64,000 bases of DNA from Halorarius litoreus (GTDB lineage Archaea; Halobacteriota; Halobacteria; Halobacteriales; Haloarculaceae): contig NZ_CP101454.1 in the NCBI RefSeq assembly GCF_024362405.1, positions 992,001-1,056,000 of the forward strand. Reading direction: 5' to 3'. The stretch's first letter is position 1. Each line of letters begins with the position of its first letter. The notes beneath the pieces are model-generated. The model was not told the DNA's origin, did no database searches, and worked only from the letters and a program-made list of their open reading frames with translations. Both the position numbers and the translations under genes were made by a program. Below, piece after piece: positions 7,983-15,167 of the stretch.

Positions 7983-8639
7983 ATGCCTGAACGACCGTGG
8001 GATAGCCTGCTGTCCGACCGTGACCGGGAGGTCATCGAGGCGGCCGGCTACGACGAGAAGGGCGCGTCGAACTGGAACACTCGCGGCGTGGGCGATAGCC
8101 CGATGCTCCTGATAATCGACGTCCAGCGCGTCACGGTCGGCGCGGACGTTCCCATCACCGAGGCCGTCGAGGAGTCGCGCATCGCGATGGGCGAGGTGGC
8201 CCACAGCGCGCTCGAACACATCGTCCCGTTCGTCGAGTTCGTCCGCGACCAGGAGATTCCCGTGACGCACACACGGGTCGTCCCGCCACCGTACGGCCCG
8301 GACGACCCCGAGGTGCAAATCGTGGACGCGCTCGCCCCCCGCGAGGGCGAAGCCGTGGTCGACAAGCGGTACGCGAGCGCGTTCTTCGGGACCGACCTCG
8401 TCTCGCGGCTGATTCGCGCGAACGTGGACACGCTCGTCGTCGTCGGGGACACCACGAGCGGCTGTCTCCGCGCCACCGTGGTCGACGCCCAGCAGTTCGG
8501 GTTCAAGGTCGTCGTCCCCGAGGAGTGCGTCTTCGACCGGATCGACCTCTCGCACCGGGCGAGTCTGCTGGACATGTGGATGAAGTACGCCACCGTGCGC
8601 CCGACCAGCGAGGTCCGCGAGCTGCTCGCGGACGGCTGA
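7983..8639 (+). CDS. Isochorismatase-family cysteine hydrolase (second copy)
   Basis: A 218-residue cysteine hydrolase with triad Asp46 (LIIDVQR), Lys128 (VDKRYASAF) and Cys161 (TTSGCLRATVV). It shares length, layout and many blocks with 582-1235, so the two are paralogues. Acting after a hydantoinase, it may remove a carbamoyl group from an N-carbamoyl product or hydrolyse an open-chain amide such as a maleamate. The gap to the hydantoinase is 57 bp and to the LeuC-like gene 44 bp, so co-transcription is possible, although the LeuC-like gene also has a TATA-like sequence. Confidence 0.85.
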   Translation: MPERPWDSLLSDRDREVIEAAGYDEKGASNWNTRGVGDSPMLLIIDVQRVTVGADVPITEAVEESRIAMGEVAHSALEHIVPFVEFVRDQEIPVTHTRVVPPPYGPDDPEVQIVDALAPREGEAVVDKRYASAFFGTDLVSRLIRANVDTLVVVGDTTSGCLRATVVDAQQFGFKVVVPEECVFDRIDLSHRASLLDMWMKYATVRPTSEVRELLADG

Positions 8640-8683
8640 CCGGCGCGGGAAACCGTTATCTCGCCGCCCGTGAACTAGCACTC

Positions 8684-9940
8684 ATGACAGGCGGCACCAT
8701 GGCCCAGCAGATACTGGCGTCGCACACCGAGGCGACGTCGGTCTCGCCGGGCGAACACGTCACCGTCGAGCCCGACTGGGTGCTCGCACACGACCTCTCG
8801 ACGTATCCCGTGAAGGGCCGAATGGCCGAACTCGGCTACGAGCGGGTCGCACACCCCGAGAACGTCGTCATCGTCTTCGACCACCACGTCCCCTCCGCGA
8901 ACGAGGTCATCTCCGACCACATGAACGAGGTGGAGGCGTGGGTCCGCGCGCAGGGCATCGAGAACTTCTACCCCGCAGGGTCGGGCATCTGCCACAACGT
9001 CCTCGTCGAGGAGGGGTACTCGCTGCCAGGGACGCTCATTCTCGGCGCCGACTCCCACACGACCAGCCACGGCGCGTACGGCGCGTACGGCACCGGCATC
9101 GGCCACACCGACTGTGGGGAGGTGCTCGGCTCTGGGAAGCTGTGGCTGCGCGTCCCCGAGACGAAGAAACTCGTCGTCGACAACACCTTGCCAGAGGGAG
9201 TGAGCGCGAAGGACCTCGGGCTCGTCTTCATGCGGGAACTGACCGCGAAGGGTGCCATCTACGACGCCATCGAGTACCACGGCGAGGGGATCGAGGCGCT
9301 GGCGATGTACGAGCGACGGACGCTCTCGAACCTCGCGGTCGAACTCGGGGCCGTCACCGGAATGGTCCCCCCTGACGAAACGACCGAAGCGTATCTGGAG
9401 GGCCGGGCGCGCAAGGAGTACGAACCGGTCACACCGACCGACGACGCCCAGTACGCCGCCGAAATCCACTTCGACGCCACCGAGGTCGAACCGTTGCTGG
9501 CGAAACCCTCACGCGTCGACAACATCGGAACCGTGACCGAGAGCGCCGGAACCCACGTCGACCAGGTGTTCGTCGGGAGCTGTAACAACAGCTCCTACGA
9601 GGACCTCGTGGCGTTCGCCAGTCTGCTGGAGGGTGAACAGGTCGCCGCCGGCACCGACCTCGTCGTCGTCCCCGGGAGCAAGCGGGCGCTCCTCCGACTC
9701 AACGAAGAAGGGCTGTCGAACGCCATCATCGAGGCCGGTGGCATCATCTCGCCGCCGGGCTGTGGCCCCTGTTTCGGCGCACACGGTGGCATTCTCGGGG
9801 AGGGAGACGTCTGTCTCGGGACGATGAACCGCAACTTCCCCGGGCGGATGGGACCCGGTGAAATCTACATCGGAAGCCCGGAGACGGCAGCCGCGACGGC
9901 CATCTACGGCGAGATCACGGACCCGCGAGAGGTGCGCTGA
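8684..9940 (+). CDS. Aconitase-superfamily hydratase, large (LeuC-like) subunit
   Basis: A 418-residue large subunit of a 3-isopropylmalate-dehydratase-type enzyme. The three [4Fe-4S] cysteines are Cys300 (VGSCNNSSYED) and Cys360/Cys363 (PPGCGPC). DHHVPSAN, GADSHTTSHG and GTMNRNFPGRMG also match. The family hydrates or isomerises unsaturated di- and tricarboxylates: isopropylmalate, citraconate, maleate, dimethylmaleate, methylaconitate. A leaderless promoter (CCGTTATCT, about 28 bp upstream) supports this ATG; an in-frame ATG five codons later is possible. It pairs with the swivel subunit next door. The setting, with no leuB or leuA, argues against leucine synthesis. Confidence 0.87.
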   Translation: MTGGTMAQQILASHTEATSVSPGEHVTVEPDWVLAHDLSTYPVKGRMAELGYERVAHPENVVIVFDHHVPSANEVISDHMNEVEAWVRAQGIENFYPAGSGICHNVLVEEGYSLPGTLILGADSHTTSHGAYGAYGTGIGHTDCGEVLGSGKLWLRVPETKKLVVDNTLPEGVSAKDLGLVFMRELTAKGAIYDAIEYHGEGIEALAMYERRTLSNLAVELGAVTGMVPPDETTEAYLEGRARKEYEPVTPTDDAQYAAEIHFDATEVEPLLAKPSRVDNIGTVTESAGTHVDQVFVGSCNNSSYEDLVAFASLLEGEQVAAGTDLVVVPGSKRALLRLNEEGLSNAIIEAGGIISPPGCGPCFGAHGGILGEGDVCLGTMNRNFPGRMGPGEIYIGSPETAAATAIYGEITDPREVR

Positions 9941-10434
9941 TGGAGCGGACCGGGCGCGTCCACGTCCTCCCCGAAGACGTCGATACGGACCAGATCATCC
10001 CGGGCGAGTACCTGACCACCGTCCCCGACGACGAACTCGGCGAGTACGCCCTCCGGGGGTACGACCCCGAGTTCGCCGAGCGGGTTCAGGCGGGAGACAT
10101 CATCGTCGCGGGCGGGAACTTCGGGCTCGGCTCCTCGCGAGAGTCCGCGCCCGTCGCCCTCAAGAACGCGGGCATCGGCGCCGTCGTCGCCGAGTCGTTT
10201 GCCCGCATCTTCTACCGGAACGCCGTCAACGTCGGCCTCCCCATCGCCGTCGTCCCGGGCATCACCGACCACGTCTCGGCGGGGGACACCGTGCGCGTGG
10301 ACGTGGCCGCCGGCGAGGTCGAGAACGTCACCACTGGGGAGACGTTCACGTTCACGCCGCTCCCACCCGACCTGCTCGAAATCCTCGACGCCGGCGGACT
10401 GGTCGCGCTCCGGCAGCGACAGCGTACCGAGTAG
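9940..10434 (+). CDS. Aconitase-superfamily hydratase, small (LeuD-like) swivel subunit
   Basis: A 164-residue swivel-domain subunit: VDTDQIIPGEYL near the N-terminus, GGNFGLGSSRESAP with the phosphate/substrate-binding Ser-Arg, and VAESFARIFYRNAVNVGLP. It overlaps the large subunit by one base (TGATG), so the two are made together. The loop after VDTDQIIP, which helps set substrate choice in LeuD relatives, reads GEYLTTVPDDELGEYAL, longer than a simple leucine-pathway loop. Substrate therefore open. Confidence 0.87.
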   Translation: MERTGRVHVLPEDVDTDQIIPGEYLTTVPDDELGEYALRGYDPEFAERVQAGDIIVAGGNFGLGSSRESAPVALKNAGIGAVVAESFARIFYRNAVNVGLPIAVVPGITDHVSAGDTVRVDVAAGEVENVTTGETFTFTPLPPDLLEILDAGGLVALRQRQRTE

Positions 10435-11325
10435 TCAGTCCAGTGTCTCGTAGCGCTCGGCGTACGCCTGCTCGCGCTCGTCGGCCGCCTGTTCGTACGC
10501 CATCCACTCGGGGAGCAGCGTGATGTCGTCACGCTCGCCCCACTCGACCATCTCATCCAGGACCGAGGCCTGACTCCCCTCCGAAACGACGGTCTCGTAC
10601 ACGTGCCGAATCGTGTAGAGTGCGGCCTTGAACGCGTCGGAAGGGTAGATGGCGACGTCGTAGCCGGCATCCGAGAGTTCCTCGCTGGAGAGCGGGGGTG
10701 TCTTCCCCTTCGCAGCCATGTTCGCGAGGTGTGGGCCCTCGACCGCCGAGGTCACCTCACGCATCGTCTCGACGTCGGTGGGGGCCTCGACGAACAGCAC
10801 GTCCGCACCCGCCTCCTTGTAGAGTCGGGCGCGGCGGATGGCCTCCTCGACGCCGTGGACCGCGAGCGCGTCGGTGCGAGCGATGACGAGGAACTCGTCG
10901 CTCTCGCGAGCCTCGGTGGCGGCCTCGACCTTCGCGGCGAACTCCGGGGCTTCGACCACGCGCTTCCCCTCGAAGTGGCCGCACTTCTTCGGGAAGTCCT
11001 GGTCCTCCAGCTGGATGGCCGAGACGCCCGCGCGCTCGTACTCCTGGACCGTGCGTCGGACGTTCAGCGCGTTGCCGTAGCCGGTGTCGCCGTCCGCGAC
11101 GAGCGGCACGTCGATGGCGCCCGCCATCTGCCGGGCGCGCCGCGCCATCTCGGTCATCGTCGTGAGGCCGATGTCGGGGCCGCCGTGCGTCGAGGAGGAG
11201 ACACAGGAACCGGACATGTAGACGGCTTCCGCGCCCGCCTGCTCGGCCATCCGCGCGGTGAGGGCGTCCCACGCGCCGTGGATCATCAGCAGCTCGTCGT
11301 CCGCGATACGGTCTGCGAGTCGCAT
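10435..11325 (-). CDS. Isocitrate lyase/PEP mutase-family lyase (methylisocitrate or dimethylmalate lyase type)
   Basis: A 296-residue TIM-barrel C-C lyase. VADGDTGYGNALNVRRTV, QLEDQDFPKKCGH (KKCGH with catalytic Cys115), IARTDA and FVEAPTD are diagnostic. A KKCGH loop means a lyase, not a PEP mutase. Known members of this length are methylisocitrate lyase (PrpB), 2,3-dimethylmalate lyase and oxaloacetate decarboxylase. It faces the LeuCD-like pair tail to tail with no gap, so the hydratase product could be cleaved by this enzyme. A TATA-like GTTTTTGTAG sits about 25 bp before the ATG. Substrate not determinable. Confidence 0.85.
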   Translation of the reverse strand: MRLADRIADDELLMIHGAWDALTARMAEQAGAEAVYMSGSCVSSSTHGGPDIGLTTMTEMARRARQMAGAIDVPLVADGDTGYGNALNVRRTVQEYERAGVSAIQLEDQDFPKKCGHFEGKRVVEAPEFAAKVEAATEARESDEFLVIARTDALAVHGVEEAIRRARLYKEAGADVLFVEAPTDVETMREVTSAVEGPHLANMAAKGKTPPLSSEELSDAGYDVAIYPSDAFKAALYTIRHVYETVVSEGSQASVLDEMVEWGERDDITLLPEWMAYEQAADEREQAYAERYETLD

Positions 11326-11365
11326 GGCTCCCCTGCGAGGTGCGGCTACAAAAACGTCTCTGCGG

Positions 11366-12124
11366 TCACCCGGTGGTGTGGATGCCGCCGTCGACGACGA
11401 GCGAGTGGCCGGTGACGTACGCCGACCGGTCGCTCGCGAGGTAGACCGCCGCCTCTGCGACGTCGTCGGGCTGGCCGAACCGCTGGAGGGGAATGCGCTC
11501 CTCGAACAGCTCGCCGCGCGCGGTGCCGATGACCTTCGAGTCGGCTCTGGTCATCTCGGACTCGACGACACCCGGGTGGATGGCGTTCACCCTGATGTCA
11601 GGCGCGAGCGCGTCGGCCATCGCGTACGTCATCAGTCGGACCGCCCCTTTCGACGCGCAGTAGGCGACGTAGTCGCCGACGCCGTAGAGTCCGGCGGTGC
11701 TGGAGAGGTTGATTATGGAGCCGGTGTCCATCCGTTTGGCGGCGGCCTGTGCCCCGAAGAACGCTCCCTTCGCGTTGACGTTCATGGCCCGGTCGAACTG
11801 TTCTTCGGTGGTATCGAGGAAATCGGCCAAGACGAACACCCCGGCGTTGTTCACCAGCACGTCGAGGCCGCCGAACTGGTCGGCTTCGGCGACCGCTCGT
11901 TCGAGGGCAGCGGGGTCAGTCACGTCGCACGCCACGTACTCCGCATGGGTGTCGGTCTCGTCGACGAGCCGCTCGTCGGTCGGCGTCCCGCCCTCCCGGG
12001 GGTCGCGCTGGCGGTCGGCGACGACGACGGCACTGGCGCCCTCGCGGGCGAACGCGAGACAGATTTCGCGGCCGATGCCGCTCGCCCCGCCGGTGACGAC
12101 CGCGACCCTGCCATCGAGGTCCAT
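11366..12124 (-). CDS. Short-chain dehydrogenase/reductase (SDR)
   Basis: A 252-residue classical SDR. The NAD(P)-binding TGGASGIG, VNNAG, and the Ser...YxxxK catalytic set (NLSSTAG then YCASK) are complete; the C-terminal VTGHSLVVDGG is typical. It would oxidise or reduce an alcohol/ketone of the pathway. The start overlaps by one base the stop of the luciferase-like gene before it, so the two form an operon. The coenzyme-choosing Asp region reads VVADRQRDP, suggesting NAD, weakly. A second SDR of the cluster is at 21025. Confidence 0.85.
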   Translation of the reverse strand: MDLDGRVAVVTGGASGIGREICLAFAREGASAVVVADRQRDPREGGTPTDERLVDETDTHAEYVACDVTDPAALERAVAEADQFGGLDVLVNNAGVFVLADFLDTTEEQFDRAMNVNAKGAFFGAQAAAKRMDTGSIINLSSTAGLYGVGDYVAYCASKGAVRLMTYAMADALAPDIRVNAIHPGVVESEMTRADSKVIGTARGELFEERIPLQRFGQPDDVAEAAVYLASDRSAYVTGHSLVVDGGIHTTG

Positions 12125-13122
12125 CAGCGACCCTCCGGCGCGAGCGCGGCCATCGTCTCACGCAAGCCGTCCTCGTCGGCGCTCATGGGCGCGCGGACGA
12201 TGGGGAGGTCGAGCCCCGCCTCCCGGAGCGCGTCGAGCTGGGCACGGACCTCGTCGGGCGTTCCCACCACGCCCACACTCTCGACGAATCCCTCGGAGAG
12301 TTCTTCGATGGCGGCCTCGTCCGAGTCGGCGGCCTGTGCGGCGTCGACCTCGGCGCCGTACCCCGCCTCGCGGGCGATACCCTCGTAGTAGCCGGGGATG
12401 TGCCGGAGGTACTGGACGACGTGGTGGGCGGCCGCCCGGTAGGCGGCGTCGGCGTCCTCGTCGACCGACGTGAGCAGGTACATCGCGACGTCGATGTCGT
12501 CGGGGTCGCGGCCCGCGCGTTCGGCCCCCTCGCGGAGCCACTCCTGGGCCTCGCGGAAGCGGTCGATGGGGTACAGGTAGGGAATCCAGCCGTCGGCGTA
12601 CTCGCCCGTCAACCGGACGTTGCCGGGGCCGAGCGCCGCGTTGTAGATGGGGACCTCCGCGCGAACCGGTTCGAACGCCTCCCAGAAACTCGTGCGCGCA
12701 GGCGAGAAGAACTCGCCGTCGAACGGCTCGGCGACGCCCGCGAGATACCGACGAACGAGCGTGATGTACTCGGCCATTCGGGGGAGTGGGCGGTCGAACG
12801 GCACGCCGTGAAAGTCCTCGACGACGCCCGGATGCGCCACGCCCAGCCCGAGACTGGCGCGACCCCCCGAGTGCGCGTCGAGCGTCGCGACCGACTGCGC
12901 GAGCGCCGCCGGCGTGCGTGAGAAGACGTTCACGATGGACGCGCCGAGGCCGATCGTCTCGGTGGCGGTCGCCCACCGTTCGAGTTTGCCGAAGGCGGTC
13001 TTCCCCTGTCCCTCACCGGTCCAGATGCTCTCGTAGCCCAGTCGCTCGGCCTCACGGACGACCGCGAGGTCGTCCAGCAGCCCGATGGAGAGAGCGGTGC
13101 GGTCACTGGTCACAGGTCTCAC
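12124..13122 (-). CDS. Luciferase-like (LLM) flavin/F420-dependent oxidoreductase (second copy)
   Basis: A 332-residue paralogue of 3813-4793 with long shared runs (GQGKTAFGKLERWATATE, GVAHPGVVEDFHG, then the block around SFWEAFEPVRAE). No ATG fits; the start is GTG here or a GTG 9 bp later (VTSDRTALS), which aligns slightly better with the paralogue. The shared function is an F420- or FMN-linked oxidation. It is the first gene of a minus-strand operon with the SDR. Two similar enzymes at the ends of the left arm fit a duplicated pathway acting on related compounds. Confidence 0.83.
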   Translation of the reverse strand: MRPVTSDRTALSIGLLDDLAVVREAERLGYESIWTGEGQGKTAFGKLERWATATETIGLGASIVNVFSRTPAALAQSVATLDAHSGGRASLGLGVAHPGVVEDFHGVPFDRPLPRMAEYITLVRRYLAGVAEPFDGEFFSPARTSFWEAFEPVRAEVPIYNAALGPGNVRLTGEYADGWIPYLYPIDRFREAQEWLREGAERAGRDPDDIDVAMYLLTSVDEDADAAYRAAAHHVVQYLRHIPGYYEGIAREAGYGAEVDAAQAADSDEAAIEELSEGFVESVGVVGTPDEVRAQLDALREAGLDLPIVRAPMSADEDGLRETMAALAPEGR

Positions 13123-13210
13123 ATACCGAGTTTCCCGGGCGTGGGCAAAACCGTTCCCCCCACGGTAGTGTACTCGAAAGAACGACAGGGGCAGCGACAG
13201 AGCCGTAAAC

Positions 13211-13543
13211 ACCTCGAAAGCCCCGACGAGCTGGACTCGATGCGGCGACTGCGCTCCTCGGGTTCTCACTTCGTTCGAACCCTGCGGTGCTTGTTCGTCC
13301 GCGCCTTCGTCCAGCTCGTCGCCCCTTTCAGTCCCACCCCCAATGCTCGGTCAACCAAGCGTCACGGGTGGGACTGAAAGGGGCCGGTCGCTACGCGAAC
13401 CCCGACGACGCAAGCACTGCAGCGAACGCAGTGAGCGAAGCGCACAGCGAGTCGCGGGAGCAGCGCGGGACCGTAGGTCCCGCGGGCCGTGCGAGCGGGC
13501 CTGCGGCCCGCGAGCAGACGTAGCGACCGGGGGCTTTCGAGGT
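13211..13543. repeat. Nested inverted-repeat element, about 333 bp, no gene
   Basis: The outer arms ACCTCGAAAGCCCC (13211-13224) and their exact reverse complement (13530-13543) enclose a perfect 18-bp inner inverted repeat (13322-13339 and 13366-13383; arm CCCCTTTCAGTCCCACCC) with a 26-bp centre. The right half also holds two GC-rich hairpins (GCGGGACC-GTA-GGTCCCGC near 13465 and CGGGCC-TGC-GGCCCG near 13495). No open frame looks coding and no target duplication is evident. This looks like a MITE or REP-type element of haloarchaea; the remaining gap bases (13123-13210 and 13544-13637) hold nothing I recognise. Confidence 0.6.
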
Positions 13544-13637
13544 GGCATCGCCATCGCTGTCTCGTTCGACTCCAGCAGAGACGTTGCAGCCACGAGTCGA
13601 ATTACACGCCAGAACATCCCAACGCGGCCGAGACAAA

Positions 13638-13646
13638 CCTTAATAC
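13638..13646 (+). promoter_or_regulatory. TATA box of the LivG-like gene
   Basis: ACCTTAATA lies 26-34 bp before the ATG, the distance expected for a leaderless or near-leaderless archaeal transcript of the two-gene ATPase operon. Confidence 0.5.
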
Positions 13647-13671
13647 GCCGCGACGAAGTGTATCACGACAG

Positions 13672-14421
13672 ATGGCACCACTCCTCGAAGTCGATGGGCT
13701 CACCAAGCGGTTCGGTGCGCTCGTCGCCAACGACGGCGTCACGCTCTCGGTGTCCGACGGTGAGGTCAGAGGCATCATCGGCCCGAACGGGAGCGGGAAG
13801 TCGACGTTCTTCAACACGCTGACCGGGTTCTACCGGTCGGACGGCGGAACCGTCGTGTTCGACGGCACCGACATCAGCGGTTGGAAGCCGTATCGCATCG
13901 CCCAGCAGGGTCTCGCCCGGACGTTCCAGATCGTCTCGCCGTTCGAGGACCTCACCGTCCGCGAGAACCTCCTGGCCGTCCACACCCCCGGCCTGCGAGT
14001 CACGAGCGAGAAGAAGCAGCGGGCCGACGACATCCTCGAGTTCCTCGAAATCGAGCACATCGCCGACAACGAGGCGTCGGACATGAGCGGCGGCCAGCAG
14101 AAACTGCTCGAACTCGCCCGCGTGCTGATGCTCGACCCGAAGTGCATCCTCCTCGACGAGCCGACCGCGGGGGTCAACCCCGCGCTCCAGAACCGCATCC
14201 TCGACCGCCTCGAAGAGATGAACGAGCGGGGCACCACGTTCGTCATCGTCGAACACGACATGTCGCTCATCCAGCGGTTCGCCGACAGCGTCACCGTGTT
14301 CGACCAGGGGCAGGTCATCGCCGAGGGCGACTTCGACGACGTGACCGGCGACAAACGCGTCCGGGAGGCGTATCTCGGGACTGACGCCGGTGCCGAGACC
14401 ACGGAGGACCTCCTGTCATGA
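13672..14421 (+). CDS. ABC importer ATPase, LivG type
   Basis: A 249-residue ATPase of the branched-chain amino acid/amide (HAAT) importer family. Walker A GPNGSGKST, Q-loop in LARTFQIVSPFEDLTVREN, signature MSGGQQKLLELAR, Walker B CILLDEPTAGVNP and switch VEHD are all intact. LivG-type members carry the ARTFQ and AGVNP wording. The start is set by the short MAPLLEVDGLTKRFG lead and the promoter. It works with the LivF-type ATPase, the binding protein at 17636 and the LivH/LivM permeases at 19033-21023. In this setting the cargo is more likely the substrate of the surrounding catabolic genes than leucine. Confidence 0.9.
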   Translation: MAPLLEVDGLTKRFGALVANDGVTLSVSDGEVRGIIGPNGSGKSTFFNTLTGFYRSDGGTVVFDGTDISGWKPYRIAQQGLARTFQIVSPFEDLTVRENLLAVHTPGLRVTSEKKQRADDILEFLEIEHIADNEASDMSGGQQKLLELARVLMLDPKCILLDEPTAGVNPALQNRILDRLEEMNERGTTFVIVEHDMSLIQRFADSVTVFDQGQVIAEGDFDDVTGDKRVREAYLGTDAGAETTEDLLS

Positions 14422-15167
14422 CCGCGAGCGAATCCGAGTCGGTCGAGCGACCCGGGCGCGACCGGCTCGTTGCCGAGGACATCGTCACGGGCTACGGGAG
14501 TTCCGAGATTCTCCACGGCATCTCGGTGCAGAGCCACGACGGCGTCACCTGCATCTTCGGCCCCAACGGCTCGGGGAAGTCGACGCTCATCAAGGCGCTC
14601 AACGGCATCGTCCCCATCTGGTCCGGCTCCGTCAAGTACGGCGACACCGACCTCACCGACTACAACGCGAACCAGGTCGTCGAGAGCGGCATCATCACCC
14701 TCCCGCAGGACGGCGGGCTGTTCCCGAACCTCACCGTCCGCGAGAACCTCCGGATGGGTGGCTACACCGTCTCGGACAAGTCGGCCGTCGAGGACCGCAT
14801 CGACGAGGCGCTGACGGCGTTCCCCGTCCTCGAGAACAAACTCCCGAACCGCGCGAAGTCGCTCTCCGGCGGGCAGCAGATGATGCTGAGCTTCGCGCGA
14901 GCGATGGTCTCGGACTCGGACGTCTACCTGCTCGACGAGCCGAGCGCCGGGCTCGCACCTACACTCGTCGACGACGTCATCGAGCAGGTGCGGACGCTCG
15001 TCGACCACGGCGCCCAGATCATGCTCGTCGAGCAGAACGTGCGGGCGGCACTCCGCATCGCCGACCACGTCTACATCCTCGCACAGGGCGAGAAACAGTT
15101 CGACGGCCCACCCGCCGACCTGAGCGAGGAGGACGAACTCATCGAGCTCTACCTCGGCCTCAGTTAG
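14418..15167 (+). CDS. ABC importer ATPase, LivF type
   Basis: A 249-residue second ATPase, overlapping the LivG-type gene by 4 bp. Walker A GPNGSGKST, the LivF-like ITLPQDGGLFPNLTVREN, signature SLSGGQQMMLSFAR, Walker B VYLLDEPSAGLAP and VEQN (the usual LivF switch variant) are present. The N-terminus carries about 15 acidic and polar residues before the ABC core. Forms a heterodimer with the LivG-type protein under the LivHM channel. Its 3' end overlaps the convergent MmgE/PrpD gene by 8 bp. Confidence 0.9.
   Translation: MTASESESVERPGRDRLVAEDIVTGYGSSEILHGISVQSHDGVTCIFGPNGSGKSTLIKALNGIVPIWSGSVKYGDTDLTDYNANQVVESGIITLPQDGGLFPNLTVRENLRMGGYTVSDKSAVEDRIDEALTAFPVLENKLPNRAKSLSGGQQMMLSFARAMVSDSDVYLLDEPSAGLAPTLVDDVIEQVRTLVDHGAQIMLVEQNVRAALRIADHVYILAQGEKQFDGPPADLSEEDELIELYLGLS

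Noticed and set aside
3813-8639. Rut-type uracil degradation (LLM enzyme plus isochorismatase-type hydrolase)
   Set aside because: The LLM proteins look like the F420/Mer-like group rather than RutA, and no RutC-F partners are present.
6534-8681. 715-codon open frame on the minus strand opposite the hydantoinase and cysteine hydrolase genes
   Set aside because: Mirror frame of high-GC coding DNA; spans two real genes and their gap with no recognisable domain.
8684-10434. Leucine biosynthesis leuCD
   Set aside because: No leuA or leuB nearby, two LeuCD sets in one window, and all neighbours are catabolic.
13322-13383. GTGGGACTGAAAGG resembles the tail of haloarchaeal CRISPR repeats
   Set aside because: Only one inverted pair is present, with no regular spacers and no cas genes; it is part of a palindromic element.
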